Source of the DNA: Roseburia sp. 831b | GTDB taxonomy: Bacteria > Bacillota > Clostridia > Lachnospirales > Lachnospiraceae | NCBI RefSeq assembly: GCF_001940165.2 | Contig: NZ_CP135162.1 | Location: 2,592,001 to 2,656,000, forward strand | Length of the DNA: 64,000 bases | Reading direction: 5' to 3' | Shown: positions 51,802 through 60,817 of the stretch, piece by piece | How the letters are laid out: each line of letters begins with the position of its first letter | How positions within the stretch are numbered: position 1 is the stretch's first letter | Made by a program: the position numbers and the translations under genes | Notes under the pieces: model-generated | Told to the model about the DNA's origin: nothing | The model's input: the letters and a program-made list of their open reading frames with translations, nothing else | Database searches by the model: none

Positions 51802-52780
51802 ATGCTGCATCCAGGGTTCTAAGAATCTTGAAATTACCTTTTGCAGTCATTTCACCTGTCATGAAAGCTCTCTGGAATGTCATTCTTCCGCTAATGACAC
51901 CTTCTAATACGTCAGGGGATAATTTGGCATAAACATCAATATTATCTTCCTGGCCGTAATGAATCTCTAAATTCTCGTCCTTGACTTCCACAAAAAGTGG
52001 TTTGTCTTTTCCTTCAATCATAAACAGATATCTTGCATGGAAATCGTTCTGCTCTACAAAGTGGCTCTGGAAATCCTCGATATACTCTCTGCCTTTTTCT
52101 TCATTCTTTTTATCCATCTTATCCTTAAAAAGACTTGCAAGTTCTTCGATGTCTTCCTTCTGCTTCTTCACATAAGAATCATCCGACACATATTTGGATA
52201 ACTGCTCGCTCTCCTGTGGGGTCAGTTCCATCTGCTGTGTGCGCAATACACGTTGTTTTACAGCCTGGTTACTGGTCGGAAGGCTCTTCACCTTCTGCGA
52301 AATGGTACGATATAAATTTTCTGCCTTCTTCTCAATAATGAGCGTATATTCCTCATTCATTTCAAATGCCAGCAAATCATCCACATATCCGCAAAGACCC
52401 GGACATGGCAATCCGCCTAAAATCTCCCATGCATTGGCAAGTGTCACCTCACCTTCACGCTCTCCGTATGTGGTTGACATAACGATTGGCTGCATGTAAG
52501 TCTCTGTAATTTTTTCCTTATCTCCATATAGCCAGCATGCATCCAGAAACTGCTGCATGTATCCACCGATTCCAAGCCATTCAATCGTCGTCGCAAGAAT
52601 AATTCCATCCGCCTCTTTCATGGTCTGTGGAAGAACTGCAATCTCATTCTTGTGTTCATAAATATTGATTCTTTCTACCTCAACACGAAGTTCCTTTAAC
52701 ACTTCCTCCATTTTATTCAAAACATACAACGTCGGATCATCCAGCAACCCTCTTCCACCGTAATAAATATTTACCTTCAT
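51788..52780 (-). CDS. Flavodoxin-like/FMN reductase fused to SCP2 sterol-carrier domain
   Basis: A 330-aa two-domain protein. Residues about 1-175 are flavodoxin-like (MKVNIYYGGRGLLDDPTLYV, then DGIILATTIEWLGIGGYMQQ). Residues about 225-330 form an SCP2 domain (RYLFMIEGKDKPLFVEVKDE, then KLSPDVLEGVISGRMTFQRA and TAKGNFKILRTLDAAFNF). The combination suggests redox chemistry on a hydrophobic ligand. The middle is a charged helix. Confidence 0.82.
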   Translation of the reverse strand: MKVNIYYGGRGLLDDPTLYVLNKMEEVLKELRVEVERINIYEHKNEIAVLPQTMKEADGIILATTIEWLGIGGYMQQFLDACWLYGDKEKITETYMQPIVMSTTYGEREGEVTLANAWEILGGLPCPGLCGYVDDLLAFEMNEEYTLIIEKKAENLYRTISQKVKSLPTSNQAVKQRVLRTQQMELTPQESEQLSKYVSDDSYVKKQKEDIEELASLFKDKMDKKNEEKGREYIEDFQSHFVEQNDFHARYLFMIEGKDKPLFVEVKDENLEIHYGQEDNIDVYAKLSPDVLEGVISGRMTFQRAFMTGEMTAKGNFKILRTLDAAFNFA

Positions 52781-52882
52781 CTGTATATCCTCTCTCTAGC
52801 CTTTATCTTACAACGAATCTTCCCTTCGTCTCTTTTCGAATTCCTTTTCTGATATTTAGTATATAAATTTTTTATTCTAAAA

Positions 52883-53992
52883 TCAATCTTTTTGCGGTTT
52901 TCTGCGATAGAAAAGTACAGAGAAAAGAAATCCCACGATAAGCCCGCCGATATGACAGAAATTATCCACGCCGGCCGTTACAAATCCATAATACAGGCAC
53001 AACACAATCATGAGAATCATTCCTCTTTGTGTCAGGCCATCAAATCTTCCACGATGACGGATTACAACCCAGAGCAAACCTCCAATCACGCCAAATACCG
53101 CGCCGGATGCTCCCGCCGATACCGCAAACGAATTCTGATGAATCATTGTAAACAGAGAAAGCAGACCTCCTCCGATTCCAGCAAGAAAATACAATGTGAT
53201 AAATTTCACATGTCCCATTGCCGGTTCAAGCCTTGAGCCGACACAGGCAAAAATCACCATATTATTAAGTAAATGTGCTACTCCAAAATGAATAAACATC
53301 GATGTCAGAATTCTCCACCATTGATTTCCATACAAGACATACGGCGGGTACATTCCTCCATAATATGCGACAAACTCCGCATCTGTTGTACTTCCAAATA
53401 GTTCCATGATAAGAAAAACCAGTACATTTATCGCCACAATCGCGATTGTAAAATAAGGCATCCGCCTGATGTCAGCCGCCTTCAGACTCTCTATCCAAGA
53501 ACGGATTCCCTTTTTTTCGTTTGTATCACTTTGCGATGGTTCACCGGTATACTGTGATGTCTGCGCATCACCGTAAATCAGACGTTCCAGATTCGCACGC
53601 AAGCCGAAGAAATCACCCGGCTGATTTTCATAGATTAACAGCTTTTGCTCTGTGGTTGCAATTGCCCATGTATTGCTGCAATTTGCGCAAAGCCCATGTA
53701 ACAAATTGGAATCTGTTCCAACTACAATTGTCATCACTTCCACATGATATACCGGCAATCCCTGCGGGAACCCTTGCAAACGACCTTCTGGATGGTAAAA
53801 TAGATTCATTGTATTCTCGACAATCTTCTGATGTGCATCCGGTGTCAACATAAATCCATGTTCACAGTCCACAACAAGACATACATGAAATCCTTCCTGA
53901 TAAAATTTATAATAGATTCCGACTTCCTCCGGTTTGGATGGACAAAACCGGTATCCCATCTGTGTAAATTGTTCTGCTAATTTTTTTACCAT
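52883..53992 (-). CDS. Rhomboid-family intramembrane serine protease
   Basis: A 369-aa protein. The N-terminal about 160 residues are a soluble domain with a CXXC-type spot (GLCANCSNTW). The C-terminal part has about six helices and rhomboid motifs: HFGVAHLLNNMVIFACVG on helix 2, the catalytic serine in AGASGAVFGVIGG, and the histidine in NFCHIGGLIVGFL. It should cleave transmembrane substrates. It lies 66 bp after the FHA gene of the Tad cluster. Confidence 0.93.
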   Translation of the reverse strand: MVKKLAEQFTQMGYRFCPSKPEEVGIYYKFYQEGFHVCLVVDCEHGFMLTPDAHQKIVENTMNLFYHPEGRLQGFPQGLPVYHVEVMTIVVGTDSNLLHGLCANCSNTWAIATTEQKLLIYENQPGDFFGLRANLERLIYGDAQTSQYTGEPSQSDTNEKKGIRSWIESLKAADIRRMPYFTIAIVAINVLVFLIMELFGSTTDAEFVAYYGGMYPPYVLYGNQWWRILTSMFIHFGVAHLLNNMVIFACVGSRLEPAMGHVKFITLYFLAGIGGGLLSLFTMIHQNSFAVSAGASGAVFGVIGGLLWVVIRHRGRFDGLTQRGMILMIVLCLYYGFVTAGVDNFCHIGGLIVGFLFSVLFYRRKPQKD

Positions 53993-54058
53993 TCGACCAA
54001 CTTCCTTTATGTGAATTCATAAAGGTATTATAGGACTTCTTTGTGAAAAAACAAAGTC

Positions 54059-55345
54059 CTAACAAAAACGATATGGCTCGTTTGCAAAAATAATCTGTTC
54101 TCTCGGCTGTAATCCTACCTTTACTTTATAGTTCAATTCCTCGCCACCTACTGTTGTCCCATTGGTTGAGTTTAAATCCTCGATAAAATAGACACCACCT
54201 TCCATTGTAATTCTTGCATGTTGACGGCTCACGGAGCGGTTATTTATGACACCATCGGCCTTTGCCGCATCACTTCCCACCACGAATGGTGTCTGCTCTA
54301 TTACCAATGACTTCTGTTCTCCCATCCCCTCATAGACCAGCATTGCGCGGGGTTGCGGTGTTGTCTTTGCAAGCAGAACCGTCGGATGCTCGGTCATTGT
54401 GTTTTCTTCCTCTGGTTCAAACAAAAACGTTCTTTCTTTCTCTTTCTTTTTTGTAAAATGTGTTCTTTCTGCTATTATATTCCGCTTTTGTTCTTGTGTC
54501 GTGGTATTATTTTCAATGGAATTTGTCTTCTCTTTTTGTTTTAACTTTACCGGAAGATAATTTAAAATCTGTTGGATGGCTTCCCGTATGGATGCTTGCA
54601 GCTGCTCTTTTAGCTTTTCCTTATAAGAATACAGAAACTCTGCCGGAGACTGCCTGGCCTTATTTTCTATTTCCAACATCTCTTGTTTCTCCTCCGGCAC
54701 ATAATTTCCTTGCCTTTCCTCTGGCATGATATTTTTCTCCGGTACATCCAACCGCTGGCTGTTGCTTCCCGTTTCCTCTTGGGCAAAAAATTCGGGTTCT
54801 CCACTTCCCTGATCCATCTGGAATAACTTTTTGAAATCTTCCATTTTGAAGTCCTCTTGAATCGTCAGCTCATAAAATGCATAGACGAACTTCACCGCCT
54901 CATCGCTTTTGTGATCCACCTTTGTAATTAAGAATTCTGCCAGGCGGCGAAGTTGTAACAATAAGTTTTCTTCATACGCCGGACAGTAACAAAACAGACA
55001 TTCCTTCTGCGGAAGTTTTACAAAAATAGTTTCCGCCTGTAACAACAGACGATTTGCGTCCAGTAAATATTTTTCAATGCTGCCGACAACCTGACAAACG
55101 CCACTTAAAAGATACCGTAACGTTTTTTCGTCTAGCTGATTGACTTCTGCATATAAATCCAAAGACTGCCTTCCGCCCGTCTCATACCAATATTCCTTTT
55201 CCCCGTCGTGGTAAGAACATTGAAATGATAAAAGCCCCGGAATTTTGTTTTTCAGCAGAACCTTCTCCTCATATCCACCCTCTGTGCCAAGCTCCTGTAA
55301 CTTCATATAACTTTTCTTTAAATTTCTCTGATATTCAATCTTCAT
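54059..55345 (-). CDS. DUF6382-FHA domain protein
   Basis: A 428-aa protein. The N-terminal about 175 residues match the DUF6382 domain (KIEYQRNLKKSYMKLQELGT, LSFQCSY, DEKTLRYLLSGVCQVV). A long charged linker follows, then an FHA domain (about 345-425) with VVGSDAAKADGVINNRSVSR and EDLNSTNGTTVGG for phospho-threonine binding. It is coupled to the pseudopilin gene upstream (11-base overlap). The FHA suggests kinase-dependent regulation of the pilus or secretion system. Confidence 0.9.
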   Translation of the reverse strand: MKIEYQRNLKKSYMKLQELGTEGGYEEKVLLKNKIPGLLSFQCSYHDGEKEYWYETGGRQSLDLYAEVNQLDEKTLRYLLSGVCQVVGSIEKYLLDANRLLLQAETIFVKLPQKECLFCYCPAYEENLLLQLRRLAEFLITKVDHKSDEAVKFVYAFYELTIQEDFKMEDFKKLFQMDQGSGEPEFFAQEETGSNSQRLDVPEKNIMPEERQGNYVPEEKQEMLEIENKARQSPAEFLYSYKEKLKEQLQASIREAIQQILNYLPVKLKQKEKTNSIENNTTTQEQKRNIIAERTHFTKKKEKERTFLFEPEEENTMTEHPTVLLAKTTPQPRAMLVYEGMGEQKSLVIEQTPFVVGSDAAKADGVINNRSVSRQHARITMEGGVYFIEDLNSTNGTTVGGEELNYKVKVGLQPREQIIFANEPYRFC

Positions 55346-55550
55346 CCTTTATCCCCAACAATCCGCTCACCCATTCCTGGCGATACATACACTTGACCGG
55401 TGAATCCAGTTGTACCGTTGCCGTCTTTTCTGCCGTTTCTTTTACCTCTTCGTAACAAATAATAGTTGCTCTCATTGCAACCGTAAATAATCCCAGCACC
55501 AATGGCATAATCAGTGCCGCCTCTATCGTATAACGCGCCCTGCACTCCAT
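55335..55550 (-). CDS. TadE-like small pseudopilin
   Basis: A 71-aa protein with an Arg-rich start (MECRARYTIEAALIMPLVLG) and one helix ending AMRATII. The glutamate inside the Y-T-x-E-A-A motif is the class mark of TadE-type prepilins, cleaved before the helix. It starts right after the stop of the prepilin peptidase gene (TAAATG) and runs into the FHA gene. Confidence 0.82.
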   Translation of the reverse strand: MECRARYTIEAALIMPLVLGLFTVAMRATIICYEEVKETAEKTATVQLDSPVKCMYRQEWVSGLLGIKDED

Positions 55551-55988
55551 TTACACCCACACCTTTCCATATTGCATTCCTAACATACAAAGATAACTGG
55601 CAAACAGAAATGGAATAAATGGGATATCATCTTTTTTTCGTTTCTTCCCAAATACAAATAAAAATAGCGCACAGATTCCTGCCAGAAAAATTCCTATCAA
55701 TAATAACAGCATATTCTGCCTCATACCCAGATACAAACCTGTCACCATCAAAAGTAAACCATCTCCTTTCCCTATACTTTCTCGTGTTAAGAATGAAAGC
55801 AGCAGTACAAAACCTCCGACTAACATCCCTCCTGCCATCTCAGACAGGGATTGCTGAAATGTTGTAAGATGTATCACCAATCCAAGTATGGCAAACCAGA
55901 ATAACACTCCCAGTTTTACCTTTCTCTCTTTCATATCCTGTAAACTGCATACTGTCAAAAATCCAAATAAAACTCCTTCCTGTATCAT
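55551..55988 (-). CDS. Prepilin peptidase, A24 type (copy 2)
   Basis: About 145 aa with four to five helices. The two catalytic aspartates are in CSLQDMKERKVKLG and IGKGDGLLLM (GxGD). The gene is short, without the N-methylase domain, as in TadV/CpaA. I chose the start MIQEGVLFG (55988) over a longer frame that lacks a good Shine-Dalgarno. It precedes the small pseudopilin, whose processing it may do. Confidence 0.85.
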   Translation of the reverse strand: MIQEGVLFGFLTVCSLQDMKERKVKLGVLFWFAILGLVIHLTTFQQSLSEMAGGMLVGGFVLLLSFLTRESIGKGDGLLLMVTGLYLGMRQNMLLLLIGIFLAGICALFLFVFGKKRKKDDIPFIPFLFASYLCMLGMQYGKVWV

Positions 55989-56080
55989 AAAAATACCCCT
56001 CTCTTTCCGTAACTTGCAAGCTTTCAGGCATTCCATTCCTTATGCATGCAAAAATTTTTATAAGAACTTTTTTCACACCA

Positions 56081-56980
56081 CTATCCGCCCGAAGCTCCGC
56101 ACTTTGAGCATGCTCTTTTTCCATCTACCTCTGATAAACGTACCTGATAGATGGTTCTTTTTATACCGCTACAATTTAAATCAGCGTGATAGCAGGAACC
56201 ATAATTTGTGATATACACTCTGTGATATCCCTTATCCGGTTTTGCGCATATTGGACATGCCCCATACTTTCCGCCACCAGAGCTTCTGTAAGAATCAACA
56301 TCCGCGTAAGAAACTGACCTTATTGATAATTCCAAATGTGTACAACTCGTTGTCGTATGGTAGACTGTCCCTGTTTCTGTTATGTAAACCCACGTGTCCT
56401 GCAAATCTGCGTTACCATTCCATCCGGTCCACTTCCGGCTACAACTCCTTTGCATAATCCGAAATTGATACGGCATCGGTAAGTTCACAGGCATTTTAAC
56501 CTGGTAAGTCGCCACAAGGTCAATCTCATCTCCCGATACACTAGAAGATAATAAACTCACCCCATTACAACCGCCCTCTACCCAGTCTGCTATATGCTCC
56601 TGTTCCTCCATCCCTTTTACCAGCAGCACTTTTGCAAGCCCCATCGAAATTGCACCGTATTTTTTTGTTTCCTCACTCTCTTCCATCGCTGCATAAACAG
56701 CTAGTTTCCGGCTTGTTTCATCCATAACCTGCTGCACTTCCAGCTGAACCTGCATAATTCTAAAAAAAGATAACAATATGACAAAAAAGCACGCAAGCAG
56801 CGGCAGAATAACGGCAGCCTCTAATGTATACGATGCCTTGCAGGCATATCGGGGTGTCTCTTTTAGATATTTTGTACATGACTTTATATAGTAGAGAACA
56901 CTACTAGAAGGGAGAGATTTATCTTTTACTTTTTCACATATGATTTTTAATTTTGAGATTTTTTTGTTGAAAAGAGACAC
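56081..56980 (-). CDS. TadE/TadG-like pseudopilin with C-terminal tandem Cys motifs
   Basis: A 299-aa protein. After a basic N-terminus the prepilin-like segment ASYTLEAAVILPLLACFFVI (about residues 48-67) carries the Glu5-type motif. The extracytoplasmic part ends in two repeats of about 45 residues: VYITETGTVYHTTTSC...ACPICAKP and VYITNYGSCYHADLNC...ACSKCGAS. Each repeat has a lone Cys followed by CXXC, which resembles a metal or disulfide module. Such a tail is not standard for TadE. It sits directly after DUF5702. Confidence 0.82.
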   Translation of the reverse strand: MSLFNKKISKLKIICEKVKDKSLPSSSVLYYIKSCTKYLKETPRYACKASYTLEAAVILPLLACFFVILLSFFRIMQVQLEVQQVMDETSRKLAVYAAMEESEETKKYGAISMGLAKVLLVKGMEEQEHIADWVEGGCNGVSLLSSSVSGDEIDLVATYQVKMPVNLPMPYQFRIMQRSCSRKWTGWNGNADLQDTWVYITETGTVYHTTTSCTHLELSIRSVSYADVDSYRSSGGGKYGACPICAKPDKGYHRVYITNYGSCYHADLNCSGIKRTIYQVRLSEVDGKRACSKCGASGG

Positions 56981-56995
56981 CCCGATACACCTGCC

Positions 56996-58519
56996 TTACT
57001 CGTATAAATAAGAAAAACTTTCTGTTTTCTGACACTGATATGAAAAATTACCACCACCAATTGTAATGAGCTTCCAAAATAGCGGTTGTGTTGCGTAACG
57101 ATACTGAAAATCTGCAGCAACAATCATGTGATCCATTCTGCTGTTCTGATACATTTGCTCAAGCTGCAAATTATGTTCCATCAAATCCATTGCACGAAAA
57201 GCCTGCTCCCGCTCTTTCATAAAAAAGAGAAACTGTAACAAATAGTCCGTATAGGTACAACCATTCTTACATTCTTTTGCCTTCGCATTCTCTGTAACAA
57301 GTGATACCATATTTAACAATTCTGACGTCCACTCTGTCTTACTTTTTATCAATGAAATCTTTCCGCCTTGCAGCAGCGTCCGAACATCCAGAATGCTTTC
57401 TATATATGCCCATGCACCCACAATTCCAATTTGAACCGTTTTTACAACAGCCGGATTCCCTGTAAAGCCGGCAACTGCTAATGCTAGTGTCTCCGCCTCT
57501 GCAACTTTCTTCGTATCACTTAACAACGAAGCAACATTCGCAGCCTCCCGTACCAGCATCAGACGTTCTACCATCTGTTCTAAATTTTCTCTGTCCGATT
57601 GCTTTCCGCCGACAATGTATTCCAACTCGTACGAAAGCGCACGTCCTTCCATTGGATTTGTGTAGCTCGAAAAATACGTCTTGAGATAAAGTTCTAATAA
57701 AATCTTTTCATACCAGTCCGACTGATTCTCATATGCCTTATTCCCTTTTTCACAATCTCTCTCCAAAAGTGACTGATTTTGGGGAATACTGCATTCTGAA
57801 AGTTTACTTGTATCTTCTACAACCGTACCAAGTATGGCGTTCTCCTTTATCTGCAGCACATGCTCCATGGGATTTTGTGCTTCACTTCCTGTTTCTGTTT
57901 TTACTTCTTTTTCTGTTTTTGCTTCTTTTTCTGCCTTTGTTTCTTTTTCTGTCTTGGTTCCTTTTTCTGCTTCTTCTGCCTCTCCATTTAAAAGGTTATT
58001 CGCTTCTTCAATCGTAAGATTTGCACTCTCTCCCTCTTCCTCCTTGTCCCTACTCGTCTCGATACGGTCATAAATTGCCTTCGCTGATTCAACCGGTATA
58101 TTTTGCTTCATGTAATTTGTGACCTGCGCAAGAAAAAAATCCCCTCCACAGTCTGTTGCAAGTGCATACGATTCCACACTCACCTCATCCAGATTTAACT
58201 GAAAAAGGTCCTGTTCCCTCCATAGCTCATTCGAATACGGTGCCGTCAAATTGTTTTTCGCAATCTGGCTTGCACGTCCTGCAACCTTACTTGTAGAAAA
58301 CTCTGTTCCTCCATAGGCTCCATCCAAAAATAACAAATGATAATCCTCCCAGAGTTTTGCATTATACTCTGCGAACACCGACTCTGTAATCAAAGGTGAC
58401 TTCTGTTTGATATAGGTCTGGAGTCCGTAATATCTGGCGGACTCCAGCATGGCAAAAAGGAACGACGCAACAAGCATCATGCTTAAAGATGCAAATATGG
58501 TAATACTTCCTTTTTTCAT
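56996..58519 (-). CDS. DUF5702 domain protein (TadG-like)
   Basis: A 507-aa protein starting MKKGSITIFASLSMMLVASF, a single hydrophobic N-terminal segment typical of TadG/DUF5702 proteins. The rest is extracytoplasmic and helical. A hexapeptide repeat around residues 185-215 (TEKETK, AEKEAK, TEKEVK) forms a charged spacer. The family is found in Tad clusters of Lachnospiraceae. The start has AGGAG upstream. It follows the Flp pilin gene by 11 bp. Confidence 0.82.
   Translation of the reverse strand: MKKGSITIFASLSMMLVASFLFAMLESARYYGLQTYIKQKSPLITESVFAEYNAKLWEDYHLLFLDGAYGGTEFSTSKVAGRASQIAKNNLTAPYSNELWREQDLFQLNLDEVSVESYALATDCGGDFFLAQVTNYMKQNIPVESAKAIYDRIETSRDKEEEGESANLTIEEANNLLNGEAEEAEKGTKTEKETKAEKEAKTEKEVKTETGSEAQNPMEHVLQIKENAILGTVVEDTSKLSECSIPQNQSLLERDCEKGNKAYENQSDWYEKILLELYLKTYFSSYTNPMEGRALSYELEYIVGGKQSDRENLEQMVERLMLVREAANVASLLSDTKKVAEAETLALAVAGFTGNPAVVKTVQIGIVGAWAYIESILDVRTLLQGGKISLIKSKTEWTSELLNMVSLVTENAKAKECKNGCTYTDYLLQFLFFMKEREQAFRAMDLMEHNLQLEQMYQNSRMDHMIVAADFQYRYATQPLFWKLITIGGGNFSYQCQKTESFSYLYE
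57903..57974 (-). repeat. Four 18-bp tandem units inside the DUF5702 gene
   Basis: Units at 57903-57920, 57921-57938, 57939-57956 and 57957-57974 share the core TTCTTTTTCTG and encode the x-E-K-x-x-K hexapeptide. Copy number may vary between strains by slippage. Confidence 0.7.
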
Positions 58520-58530
58520 CACACTAACTC

Positions 58531-58701
58531 CTATACCTTACCTGCCTGGTCTGTAATCGTTTTGAAAATATTATTCACCAGTGTCGTTAACTGCTTCTTA
58601 AAAATCAGCACCAGTCCAATTAACACCACCAAAATCAGAATCATCTCTACTACCCCGATTCCATCTTCATCCATAATAAAATCGCGAAAACATCTTTCCA
58701 T
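58531..58701 (-). CDS. Flp1-like type IVb pilin (56 aa)
   Basis: A short frame from ATG 58701 to TAG 58531. It reads MERCFRDFIMDEDGIGVVEM then a helix ILILVVLIGLVLIFKKQL. The G-x-x-x-x-E pattern (GIGVVEMI) is the Flp prepilin cleavage region and the helix assembles the fibre. AAAGGA precedes the ATG. It is located between tadC and DUF5702 as expected for the major pilin. Confidence 0.85.
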   Translation of the reverse strand: MERCFRDFIMDEDGIGVVEMILILVVLIGLVLIFKKQLTTLVNNIFKTITDQAGKV

Positions 58702-58719
58702 TTTCTTATCCTTTCTCCT

Positions 58720-60009
58720 TTATCCAATCTGAAACGACAGCAATGCCGGCACCATAATAATTGCAATTACAATTCCAAGCATAAGAAGCATTGGAAAAAG
58801 CAGCTTTGTTCCGGCCTCTTCCCCCAATTTCTTTGCACTGTTTTTCCGCTCTTCAAATGCTTCTTCTGCCTCTTGTTCTAGCAATGCTGCCAAACCTTTT
58901 GTTCCCTTTTTTGCGTTCTGAATCAAAAGACTGCTTAGCTTTCGATATCTGCGCCCTCCACAGCGCTCACCAAAATGTTCATACGCAGTCCGCTCCCCGA
59001 CACCACTCTCGATTTCTCTGCAGGTAACCACCATTTCTTCGTATGCCGGACGCAGCTTCTGTGTATTTTTTTGCCTCTCATTTAAGTAAGAAGCGGCAAT
59101 TCGATTCCATGAAGCATTTAATGTCATCCCTGCCCCTAACAAAAGTGATAATTTACTTACAATCTCCGGGTATTCCAACGCCATAAGTGCAGCCCTTGTT
59201 TCCTTCTCCTTCTTTCTTCGTTCCAGCTCCGACATCCATATCCCAAAAGCAAGAATTGCTCCTAACAACGTAAATTTCCAGGCTAAATGATTCTCCATTT
59301 CCTTCCACCGGATGGTATAGCCATCTATTTGGGTAGGAAGATATAAGGTAGCCTCATTTTCCTTCTCCGCCTGACTTGCCAGGTTATCTTTAATCTTTTT
59401 TAGTACGGTTTGCTCTTCTGAAAGTCTTTTTGGAAACACCTGAAAGTAAAATTCATAAATACATTGATACTCCCCGCAGCTAAGCTCACAGGACGCTTTT
59501 TCCAAATATCCTTCTTCCGGTATATTGTCCTGCTGCAAATGTCCTTCTATATCCACATAATCATAACAATCAAAACTCCACTCCGCCGTCACAAGCCCTT
59601 TTTGATATTTCTTTTGCAAAATCACATCACAATCCACCCGGTCTAACGACTCATTATCGCCCAAAAAGGTATCTGTAATTTCCTCTTTTGCCTGTTCAAA
59701 AAGTTCTTGTGCCTGCTCTAAATCCGGCTTTTTCTCTGGAATAACAAGTTCATACTCGTATTCCTCGAGCAGACCGTCTGCTTCCAAAATTACACTGGCC
59801 AGGACATCTCCTTCTCCTGTTTCATTCCGCTTTATGGTTTTCGTCGACGGGTCAATCAGCTTTGTCTGATTTTCCAGCAGCTGAAACAGAATCCCAAGCA
59901 GACTCAATACACATAAAACCAGACACATCCTTGCCAGAACCGGTTTTCTTTTTTTCAACATTCCATAACTAATGCCTGTTACGACACAGACAATTCCTGA
60001 AAAAAGCAT
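58720..60009 (-). CDS. TadC-like assembly protein with large extra domain
   Basis: A 429-aa protein. Residues about 1-45 form two helices, residues about 50-235 a large charged soluble region, then a helix (FTLLGAILAFGIWM) and the type II secretion F domain (about 265-425: EYPEIVSKLSLLLGAGMTLN, SGVGERTAYEHFGERCGGRR) with C-terminal helices. Ordinary TadC proteins are near 300 aa and lack the central region. It works with TadB as the inner-membrane platform. Confidence 0.82.
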   Translation of the reverse strand: MLFSGIVCVVTGISYGMLKKRKPVLARMCLVLCVLSLLGILFQLLENQTKLIDPSTKTIKRNETGEGDVLASVILEADGLLEEYEYELVIPEKKPDLEQAQELFEQAKEEITDTFLGDNESLDRVDCDVILQKKYQKGLVTAEWSFDCYDYVDIEGHLQQDNIPEEGYLEKASCELSCGEYQCIYEFYFQVFPKRLSEEQTVLKKIKDNLASQAEKENEATLYLPTQIDGYTIRWKEMENHLAWKFTLLGAILAFGIWMSELERRKKEKETRAALMALEYPEIVSKLSLLLGAGMTLNASWNRIAASYLNERQKNTQKLRPAYEEMVVTCREIESGVGERTAYEHFGERCGGRRYRKLSSLLIQNAKKGTKGLAALLEQEAEEAFEERKNSAKKLGEEAGTKLLFPMLLMLGIVIAIIMVPALLSFQIG

Positions 60010-60018
60010 GTTTCTCCT

Positions 60019-60747
60019 CTACACCTCAATCTCCAACACGCGCTCTGCAAGTTTAAACGCTCCCACATATGCGGCCAATGAGACCGTCATCACAACGACT
60101 CCAAGAAGATTTCCATATAAGACAGCCAAAAAATCTGGAGACGCCATGTTAAAGTAAAATAAGATTCCTAACGGCACGACATTCATAATTTTCTGTTCCA
60201 TCTTTTTTGCCGCAATTACCGTATCGATTTCCTGCATAATCTCCACTTTATCCTTCATATGCCTTGTTGTAGTTCCGATAATCCGCACGAAGTCCCCACC
60301 TCCGCGTTTTGCAAACGAAAATACCTCCGCAAATGTGACAATATCCTCCACTCCGCTCTCTTTTGCAAACGAAAGCAAAAGTTGTTCGAGCGGCATATTA
60401 AGGCGCACCGACGCATTCATTTTTTCGAACTCTTTTCCAACCAGCGCATGTTCCCCATAACGCTCTAACAATTCTTTTTCCGCCTCTCTCCATGCATTTT
60501 CCATGGAGTATCCGGCAACTAATGATGTCGTCACTACCTGCATCGCATCTTTAAATTCCTGTGCAATCTCCTGTTTTCTCTCCGCCTCCTTCTTCTGTAT
60601 CCATCGTTTTTTCGTCATAATGTAAGCAATGGGCAAAACAAGCATCCCCCACACGGATTTGTAAAAAAGATTCGCAATTAGAGCAGACAACAGCAGACTG
60701 AATCCGACGCAGCACCAACGGTCCTTTCCTCCAAATTGATACTTCAT
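60019..60747 (-). CDS. TadB-like inner-membrane platform protein
   Basis: About 242 aa with the T2SSF fold: two N-terminal hydrophobic segments, then EFKDAMQVVTTSLVAGYSME and VEDIVTFAEVFSFAKRGGGD, then two C-terminal helices. I chose the ATG at 60747 with AGGAG upstream. It lies 9 bp before tadC and 70 bp after tadA. Confidence 0.85.
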   Translation of the reverse strand: MKYQFGGKDRWCCVGFSLLLSALIANLFYKSVWGMLVLPIAYIMTKKRWIQKKEAERKQEIAQEFKDAMQVVTTSLVAGYSMENAWREAEKELLERYGEHALVGKEFEKMNASVRLNMPLEQLLLSFAKESGVEDIVTFAEVFSFAKRGGGDFVRIIGTTTRHMKDKVEIMQEIDTVIAAKKMEQKIMNVVPLGILFYFNMASPDFLAVLYGNLLGVVVMTVSLAAYVGAFKLAERVLEIEV

Positions 60748-60817
60748 TTTCTCTACACTCCTCTTTGAAATTTTCACATTGCTTTTCCATCAAAATCAAA
60801 GCTGACTTTCCTCTAAG

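Noticed and set aside
55342..55590. 82-codon frame overlapping the TadE-like gene
   Set aside because: Out-of-frame shadow; the overlapping frame has the prepilin motif and the proper start.
57903..57974. Short tandem repeats considered as a CRISPR
   Set aside because: Units are contiguous, without spacers, and in coding frame for a charged hexapeptide.
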